Shown: positions 59,018 through 64,000 of the stretch, piece by piece
How the letters are laid out: the number at the start of each line of letters is the position of its first letter
Position numbering within the stretch: the first letter of the stretch is position 1
Source of the DNA: Trebonia sp963777905
GTDB lineage: Bacteria > Actinomycetota > Actinomycetes > Streptosporangiales > Streptosporangiaceae
Reading direction: 5' to 3'
NCBI GenBank assembly: GCA_963777905.1
Contig: CAVZSM010000012.1
Coordinates: forward strand, 1-64,000
Length of the DNA: 64,000 nt
Position numbers and translations under genes: made by a program
The notes under the pieces: model-generated
Told to the model about the DNA's origin: nothing
Database searches by the model: none
The model's input: the letters and a program-made list of their open reading frames with translations, nothing else

Positions 59018-60610
59018 TTACCTTTCGGATAGCTCGCGTTCGGACGCGAGCTCCCGCTCGGCCGCCGCCACTTCCGCGGCGACCAGTTCTTCGATGTTAG
59101 GCCGCTGACGGCCCGGCATCCAGCGCATCACCACGAGTCCGCCCAGCACGGCGATGCCGGCCGCGACCAGCGTGGTGATCCGCATCGCGTCGACGAACGC
59201 GACGTTCGCCGGGTCGAGCAGGAACTGGCCCGCGTGGCCGAGGTGCCCGGCCACCGCCTGGGTGGCGGTGATGGACTGGCCGGCGGTGTCCCGCGCGCCC
59301 GCCGGCAGCTTGGCCAGCGTCGGGGACAACGTGCCGCGGTAGGACTGGGCGAGGATCGAGCCGAGCACGGCGACGCCGAGCGCCACCGCGATCTGCCGCG
59401 CGGTGTTGGTCAGCGCGGACCCCGCGCCGGCCCGCTCCCTGGGCAGCACGTCCATGACCGCAGCGGTCGCGGCCGGCACGGCCAGCCCGACGCCCGCGCC
59501 CTGGATGCCGAACAGCACGGCGAGGATCCAGATCGGCGAGGCGGTGCCAAGCGTCGCGTAGCCGGCGATCGCCACCGCGGTGAGCGCCATCCCGCCGACG
59601 CCGACGGCCCGCGCGCCGTACCTGGTGACCAGGCTGGCGCTGCGCGGCGCAGCGATGAACTGGCCGAGCGCGAACGGGACGGTCAGCAGGCCGGCGGCCA
59701 GCGGGCTGTAACCGCGGACGTTCTGCAGGTAGAAGCTGGTGAAGAAGTACACGCCGCCGAAGCCGAAGAACAGCAGCGAGATCACCCCGACGGAGGCCGA
59801 CAGCCGCCGGTCGCGGAACAGCCGGACGTCCAGCGAAGGGTGGTCGATGCGGCTCTCGTACCAGGCGAACAGGCCGAGCACGAGCAGGCCGCCGAGGGCC
59901 GGCCCGAGGACGCCGGCGCTGGTCCAGGACGCGCCGTCACCGCCCTGCACGATCCCGTACACCAGCAGCACCAGGCCCGCGATGGAGCCGAGCACGCCGA
60001 CATAGTCGATCTTGCCGGGGGCGGGGTTGCGCGACTCGGGGACGAGGAAGAACACGGCCACCGCGCCGAGCACGGTCACCGGGACGTTGATCAGGAAGAC
60101 CGAGCCCCACCAGAAGTGGGCAAGCAGCACGCCGCCGAGCACCGGGCCGATGGCCACGCCGATGCCGACAGCGGAGGCCCAGATGCCGATGGCACGCGCC
60201 CGCTCCCGCGGCTCGAAGACGTTGGAGATGATGGACAGGGTCTGCGGCATGACCGCGGCACCGCCAAGACCCATCGCCGCGCGGGCCGCGATGAGCTGGT
60301 CTGGCGAACGCGAGTAGGCGGAGAGCAGCGAGCCGATGCCGAACAGCACGAGCCCCGCGATGAGCATGCGCTTACGGCCGATCCGGTCGCCGAGCACGCC
60401 GAACGTGAACAGCAGCCCGGCGAACACGAGGGTGTAGGAGTTGATCGCCCATTCGAGTTCGCTCTGGCTGGCGCCAAGGCCCCCGACCGGGTTCGCGATC
60501 GTCTTCAGCGCCACGTTCAGGACGGTGTTGTCGATGACGATCGCGAGCAGTCCGACCACGAGCACGCTGAGGATGACCCAGCGCCTGCGTTGAATCGTCG
60601 ATGCGTCCAT
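59018..60610 (-). CDS. MFS drug exporter, DHA2 (EmrB/QacA) family, 14 TM
   Basis: ATG 60610 (MDASTIQRRRWVILSVLVVG) has AAGGGA in front, giving 530 residues; an in-frame start six codons up is less good. Fourteen spans are counted. DHA2 motifs: IVIDNTVLNVAL (first span, motif D1), GVLGDRIGRKRMLIAGLVLFGIGSL (motif A) and GIWASAVGIGVAIGPVLGGVL (motif C). It predicts proton-driven export of drugs or metabolites. First gene of the MFS-TetR unit. Confidence 0.93.
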   Translation of the reverse strand: MDASTIQRRRWVILSVLVVGLLAIVIDNTVLNVALKTIANPVGGLGASQSELEWAINSYTLVFAGLLFTFGVLGDRIGRKRMLIAGLVLFGIGSLLSAYSRSPDQLIAARAAMGLGGAAVMPQTLSIISNVFEPRERARAIGIWASAVGIGVAIGPVLGGVLLAHFWWGSVFLINVPVTVLGAVAVFFLVPESRNPAPGKIDYVGVLGSIAGLVLLVYGIVQGGDGASWTSAGVLGPALGGLLVLGLFAWYESRIDHPSLDVRLFRDRRLSASVGVISLLFFGFGGVYFFTSFYLQNVRGYSPLAAGLLTVPFALGQFIAAPRSASLVTRYGARAVGVGGMALTAVAIAGYATLGTASPIWILAVLFGIQGAGVGLAVPAATAAVMDVLPRERAGAGSALTNTARQIAVALGVAVLGSILAQSYRGTLSPTLAKLPAGARDTAGQSITATQAVAGHLGHAGQFLLDPANVAFVDAMRITTLVAAGIAVLGGLVVMRWMPGRQRPNIEELVAAEVAAAERELASERELSER

Positions 60611-60664
60611 GGGTCCCTTCAAGGACATTGGAAAGCTTGGCGGCGGGCAGAGCGCCCGCGCTAT

Positions 60665-60687
60665 CGATACGGAACAGGTCCGTATCG
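60665..60687. promoter_or_regulatory. Dyad operator for the MFS-TetR unit
   Basis: CGATACGGA-ACAGG-TCCGTATCG is a perfect 9-bp inverted repeat with a 5-base centre, 55 bp upstream of the exporter start. Spacing and symmetry fit a TetR dimer; the TetR gene is the second gene of the unit, implying feedback control. Confidence 0.75.
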
Positions 60688-60725
60688 GAATCTATTCCAC
60701 ATCCTTTGGGGGACTTTCAGGTCTT

Positions 60726-62510
60726 TTACAACGCCACGTCGGCCTGGCGAATTTCGCCGGTGCCGGGGTTGACGAGCAGGGACAGCACGACCGTGGCGTG
60801 CTCGCCGGCCAGCTCAACGCTGACCGAGGCGGCGCCGTCACCGGCCCGGTACGCGCCGGTCCGGCACGTGCCCGCCCAGGCGGCGGCCATGAGCAGGCGG
60901 CGGCGCAGCAGCCCTTCATCCGTGCCTGGCGCCACCCTCATGACGCCTGGCCAGTGCGCGGCGCCGCTGTTCAGCCAGGTGACGACGTCGTTCAGGACGG
61001 TCGCGAGGACCGAGTCGCTGGCGGGCGGGACGGCGAGGGCCAGCGACTGGACGCGCGGCGGCCGCTCCGGGTTGAGCAGGATCTGCGCCTGCACGGTGCC
61101 CCGCGGCCCGGTCAGCCACCACCGGCGGTGCGCCGGGGTGTCCGACTCCGGCGCCCTGGTGTCGTCGGCGCGGAAGTCACCGATCCGCTGCCTGATCAGC
61201 TCAAGGGCGCGCCGTCGTTCCTGGTACGGGGCGTCGAGCGCGACGTTCTCGCTGAACAGCGCGTCCGCGGCCGCGTCGTCCCAGTTCGCCAGGAGCCGGC
61301 TGACCTCGCTCGCGGCCGCCAGCGTCTCCGGCCAGGGGGCCCCAGCGGGTGGCACGGGTGTGGCGGACGGCGCGGACGGCGAGTCGGGGTCCGCGGGGGA
61401 CAGCGCCACGTGATAGGAGGCGGGCCGCGGCAGCAGGGCTTCGAGGACCAGGCCGGCCAGCACCGACATCGGCGCGTACGTGCCGTTGCCCAGCGCGATC
61501 ACGCCGAGGCCGGTGGCCGGATGCCAGCGCATGTTGCTGCCGAACCCCGGGTAGCCGCCGCTGTGGCTGACCACCCGGCCCAGCACCGGATCCTCGTCCA
61601 CGAACAGCCCGAACCCGTAGTACGCCGGCGATCCTGGCGGTCCGCCGGGGAGCCGGTCCGGCGAGCGCCAGCCGGTTACCGCCTGCGGCTGCTGCATCTC
61701 CCGCCGCGACGCCCTGCGCAGCGGGTGCGTCCCGTCGGCGTCGGAGCCGCCGCCTGGCGGGAACGCCGCCGCGAAGCCGGCCACCCACCGCGCCAGGTCG
61801 CTGACCGAAGAGAACACCCCGCCCATCGGGGCGAACGCGCCGTACGGGTCGAACGGCAGCTCCGCCCAGCCCGCGGGGCCGCGCCGGTAGCCGGTCGCCA
61901 GCTCACTGGGGTCGAAGCCGGCCGCGTCGTATCCGGTGCGGGTCATGCCGAGCGGCGCGAGCAGCCTGGTCGCGACGAAGCCGGCGTACTCCGCCTGCGC
62001 CGCCGCCGCGACGATCCTGCCGAGGATCGCGTAGCCCAGGTTGGAGTACTCGAACCGGGTGCCGGGCGCCCAGTTGAACCGCACCCCGCCGGCCAGCAGC
62101 GCGCCGAACGCGTCGAGCGGCAGCCCCTGCTGCCGGTCACCCCACGGGTCGTCGGTCGGGAACCCGGCGGTCATCGTCAGCAGGTGCCTGATCGTCACCC
62201 GGTCGGAGTCCGGCGTCACCGACGGCCAGCCGGCCAGCTCGGGCACGTACTTCTCGGCCGGGTCGTCGAGCGCCAGCCGCCCCTCGTCGCGCAGCAGCAG
62301 GACGGCCGACGCGGTGAAGCTCTTCGACATCGACGCGATCCGGAACACCGTGTCCGCGTCCGGCGCCGGCCTGCCGTCGCCGCGCGCGCCGAACCCGGCG
62401 GAGTGCACCAGGACGCCGCCGGAAACGACGCCATAGGAGATCGCGGGCTGGGCGCCGCGGTCAAAGTAGTGGCTGACGATGGCATCGACTGCGGCGAAGT
62501 CACTGCGCAC
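60726..62510 (-). CDS. Serine hydrolase, beta-lactamase/class C (S12) family
   Basis: GTG 62510 (VRSDFAAVDAIVSHYFDRGA) gives 594 residues; the frame reaches up to 62600 but that part lies over the panB start region. S12 motifs: SMSK (Ser60-Lys63), YSNLGYAILG (~170) and HSGGYPGFGSNM (~300). The C-terminal ~200 residues form an added domain seen in long actinomycete serine hydrolases. No signal peptide, so a cytosolic esterase or peptidase is more likely than a beta-lactamase. It is divergent from panB (88-bp gap). Confidence 0.86.
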   Translation of the reverse strand: MRSDFAAVDAIVSHYFDRGAQPAISYGVVSGGVLVHSAGFGARGDGRPAPDADTVFRIASMSKSFTASAVLLLRDEGRLALDDPAEKYVPELAGWPSVTPDSDRVTIRHLLTMTAGFPTDDPWGDRQQGLPLDAFGALLAGGVRFNWAPGTRFEYSNLGYAILGRIVAAAAQAEYAGFVATRLLAPLGMTRTGYDAAGFDPSELATGYRRGPAGWAELPFDPYGAFAPMGGVFSSVSDLARWVAGFAAAFPPGGGSDADGTHPLRRASRREMQQPQAVTGWRSPDRLPGGPPGSPAYYGFGLFVDEDPVLGRVVSHSGGYPGFGSNMRWHPATGLGVIALGNGTYAPMSVLAGLVLEALLPRPASYHVALSPADPDSPSAPSATPVPPAGAPWPETLAAASEVSRLLANWDDAAADALFSENVALDAPYQERRRALELIRQRIGDFRADDTRAPESDTPAHRRWWLTGPRGTVQAQILLNPERPPRVQSLALAVPPASDSVLATVLNDVVTWLNSGAAHWPGVMRVAPGTDEGLLRRRLLMAAAWAGTCRTGAYRAGDGAASVSVELAGEHATVVLSLLVNPGTGEIRQADVAL

Positions 62511-62598
62511 CCGTTCAGTCTCGCACGCCTCTGACGTACGATTATCGACGTGTCCGGGTACGCCGCTGGGGCGACTCGAGACAGTGGAGGATGCGACC

Positions 62599-63435
62599 AT
62601 GCCGTCTCAAGAGTCTGAGCCGCTGTACGGCGGCCGCCGTCCGGGCCGGGTCACGGTCAGGGACATCGCCGCCGCCAAGACGCGCGGCGAGAAATGGCCG
62701 ATGCTCACCGCCTACGACGCGCTGACCGCGGGAATCTTCGACGAGGCCGGAATCCCGGTGCTCCTGGTCGGGGATTCCGCCGGGAACGTGGTGTTCGGCT
62801 ACGACACAACGATCCCGGTCACCATCGACGATCTCATCCCGCTGACCGCCGCCGTGGTGCGCGGGACGAAGCGGTCGATGGTGGTGGCGGACCTGCCGTT
62901 CGGCTCCTACCAGACGTCACCGGCCGCCGCGCTGCAGGCCTCCGTCCGGTTCATGAAGGAGGCGGGCGCGCACGCCGTGAAGCTGGAGGGCGGCATGCGG
63001 GTCGCCCACCACGTGGAGGAGCTCGTCGGCGCCGGCATCCCTGTGATGGGGCACCTCGGGCTCACCCCGCAGTCCGTGCACGCGTTCGGCGGGTTCCGGG
63101 TGCAGGGCCGCGGCGAGGCCGGCGACCGGCTGCTGCACGACGCGAAGGCCCTGGAGGCGGCCGGCGCGTTCGCCGTGGTGCTCGAGGGCATCCCGTCACC
63201 GCTCGGCGCGCGGATCACCGAGGCGCTGCACGTCCCGACGATCGGCATCGGCGCCGGCCCGGACTGCGACGCGCAGGTCCTGGTCTGGCAGGACATGGCC
63301 GGGCTGTCGCCGCGCTCCCCCAAGTTCGCCAAGCGGTACGCGGACATCGCCGCGGTGCTGCGCACCGCGGCGAGCGAGTTCGCCGCGGACGTCGCCTCCG
63401 GCGCTTTCCCGACGGAGGAGTACTCCTACCGCTAG
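62599..63435 (+). CDS. panB: 3-Methyl-2-oxobutanoate hydroxymethyltransferase
   Basis: ATG 62599 with GGAGG upstream gives 278 residues; upstream in-frame codons are not family-like. Motifs: KWPMLTAYDALTAGIFDEAGIPVLLVGDSAGNVVFGYDTT (metal Asp), MKEAGAHAVKLEGG, PVMGHLGLTPQSVHAFGGFRVQGR, FAVVLEGIPSPLGARITEAL (catalytic Glu) and TIGIGAGPDCDAQVLVWQDMAGL. It adds a hydroxymethyl group to ketoisovalerate, the first step of pantothenate synthesis. The other pan genes are not in the window. Confidence 0.96.
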   Translation: MPSQESEPLYGGRRPGRVTVRDIAAAKTRGEKWPMLTAYDALTAGIFDEAGIPVLLVGDSAGNVVFGYDTTIPVTIDDLIPLTAAVVRGTKRSMVVADLPFGSYQTSPAAALQASVRFMKEAGAHAVKLEGGMRVAHHVEELVGAGIPVMGHLGLTPQSVHAFGGFRVQGRGEAGDRLLHDAKALEAAGAFAVVLEGIPSPLGARITEALHVPTIGIGAGPDCDAQVLVWQDMAGLSPRSPKFAKRYADIAAVLRTAASEFAADVASGAFPTEEYSYR

Positions 63436-63451
63436 CGCGCGGCGCCGACGG

Positions 63452-64000
63452 TCAGCGAGTCGCCGCCGCGCGCAGCTGCGGCAGGACCTCCTTGCCGATC
63501 ATCTCGATCGCGCCCATCGGGTCAAGGGACATCACCTGGATGGAGACGATGTCCGCGCCGACCTCCGTGACCAGGGGGTGGTAGGACTCGATGAGGCCGG
63601 CCGCGTCAGGAACGACGGCGTAGCTGGCGAGCACCTCGGCGGGGTCCATCTCGTCCGCCCTGATCCGCAGCTCGGCGGGGTCGGTCGCCTCGAGGCGGCC
63701 AGGGGCGCGCAGGCCGCGCATGGACGACAGCGCCTCCCACGCCTCGGACGGGCCGTCCGCGAGGACGGTCCAGTGGGTGGCGAGCACCTGGTGCTGCCTA
63801 CCCGATTCGCTGGCGGCGCGCCGGTACGGCGTGATGACCTTGGCCAGCGTCTCCGCGGGGTCCTTGACGCTCGTGATCAGGCCGTCCGCGTAGGTGCCGG
63901 CGAACTGCGCCGACTTGGGGCCGCCCGCGGCCATCAGGATGGGGACGTCGCCGACCGGCGGCGAGTAGAGCTTCGCGGTCTCGGTCGTGTAGTGCTCGCC
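63452..64000 (-). CDS. LLM class (F420/flavin-type) oxidoreductase, partial
   Basis: The frame is open to the right edge of the window, so the N-terminal half is missing. The visible part reads GEHYTTETAKLYSPPVGDVP, ILMAAGGPKSAQFAGTYADGLIT, then a C-terminal barrel end to LPQLRAAATR. The PILMAAGGPKSAQFAG segment is the phosphate-binding region of luciferase-like TIM barrels, near F420-dependent glucose-6-phosphate dehydrogenase types. It converges on panB with a 16-bp gap. Cofactor and substrate cannot be fixed from this part. Confidence 0.85.
   Translation of the reverse strand, partial: GEHYTTETAKLYSPPVGDVPILMAAGGPKSAQFAGTYADGLITSVKDPAETLAKVITPYRRAASESGRQHQVLATHWTVLADGPSEAWEALSSMRGLRAPGRLEATDPAELRIRADEMDPAEVLASYAVVPDAAGLIESYHPLVTEVGADIVSIQVMSLDPMGAIEMIGKEVLPQLRAAATR

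Noticed and set aside
59234..62534. Two long plus-strand frames over the MFS and serine-hydrolase genes
   Set aside because: Both mirror the real minus-strand genes, are rich in Arg, Gly and His, and show no domain.
1..64000. tRNA, rRNA, CRISPR arrays and prophage
   Set aside because: No cloverleaf-like gene, ribosomal RNA segment, regularly spaced repeat array or phage structural gene was recognised on reading. A covariance-model scan would be needed to exclude a missed tRNA.

Overview
The window is GC-rich DNA (well above 65% GC by eye) with GTG starts, ATGA/GTGA overlaps between genes, a WhiB protein, DUF4191, DUF5998, DUF1707 and F420-type (LLM) genes, a glnA-glnE-glnA2 neighbourhood and a lipB-lipA pair. 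That set points to a soil-type actinomycete (Actinomycetota), plausibly Streptosporangiales or a relative. The genus cannot be fixed from the sequence alone. I saw no rRNA, tRNA or CRISPR array.

Left part, about 1-18,190: accessory and eroded. Ordinary genes (SnoaL-like, MarR, YbaK/EbsC, hotdog thioesterase, M55 aminopeptidase, YdeI-like, DUF1707, GNAT) are interleaved with three insertion sequences: an IS110-type element (about 2.6-3.9 kb), an ISL3 element with 50-bp inverted repeats (5.85-11.29 kb) and an IS4-type element with a 10-bp target duplication (16.6-18.2 kb). The ISL3 transposase gene is split by a 3.48-kb nested element that carries two overlapping tyrosine recombinase genes; the missing last codons of the ISL3 gene reappear on its far side. 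At 14.3-15.7 kb lies the wreck of a catabolic operon: SDR tail, frameshifted alpha/beta hydrolase, and a metallo-beta-lactamase-fold gene stopped after 24 codons.

Middle part, about 18,190-36,600: conserved chromosome. A DUF5998 / alkaline-phosphatase-fold / rhodanese operon is followed by peptidase E, a COG4280-type membrane pair divergent from a ChrB-like gene, a DMT exporter, a GT-C glycosyltransferase, leucyl aminopeptidase, and a 2-oxoacid dehydrogenase/lipoate block: lpdA (E3), sucB (E2), lipB and lipA, with a TIGR01777 epimerase, an intradiol dioxygenase and DUF4191. The E2 gene carries an apparent one-base C deletion in its Pro/Ala linker.

Right part, about 36,600-64,000: nitrogen assimilation and general metabolism. 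glnA has a textbook two-box GlnR operator and a strong terminator; glnE and glnA2 lie downstream, and glnA2 has one GlnR-like box. Between them are a lipoprotein, a uridine-kinase-like P-loop gene divergent from a deaminase around a 17-bp dyad, a HicB-like gene, a GNAT/AraC pair and an S9 peptidase. The end holds a SpoIIE phosphatase divergent from an AhpD-like gene around TTCGTATCA repeats, nadE, a repeat-rich lipoprotein, WhiB, a STAS protein, an MFS-TetR operon with a dyad operator, a serine hydrolase, panB and a partial LLM oxidoreductase.

Six genes show single-base frame breaks. Those in transposases and the catabolic wreck look like decay. Those in sucB, the repeat lipoprotein and the prenyltransferase-like gene lie in healthy surroundings and could be sequencing errors; they deserve checking first.
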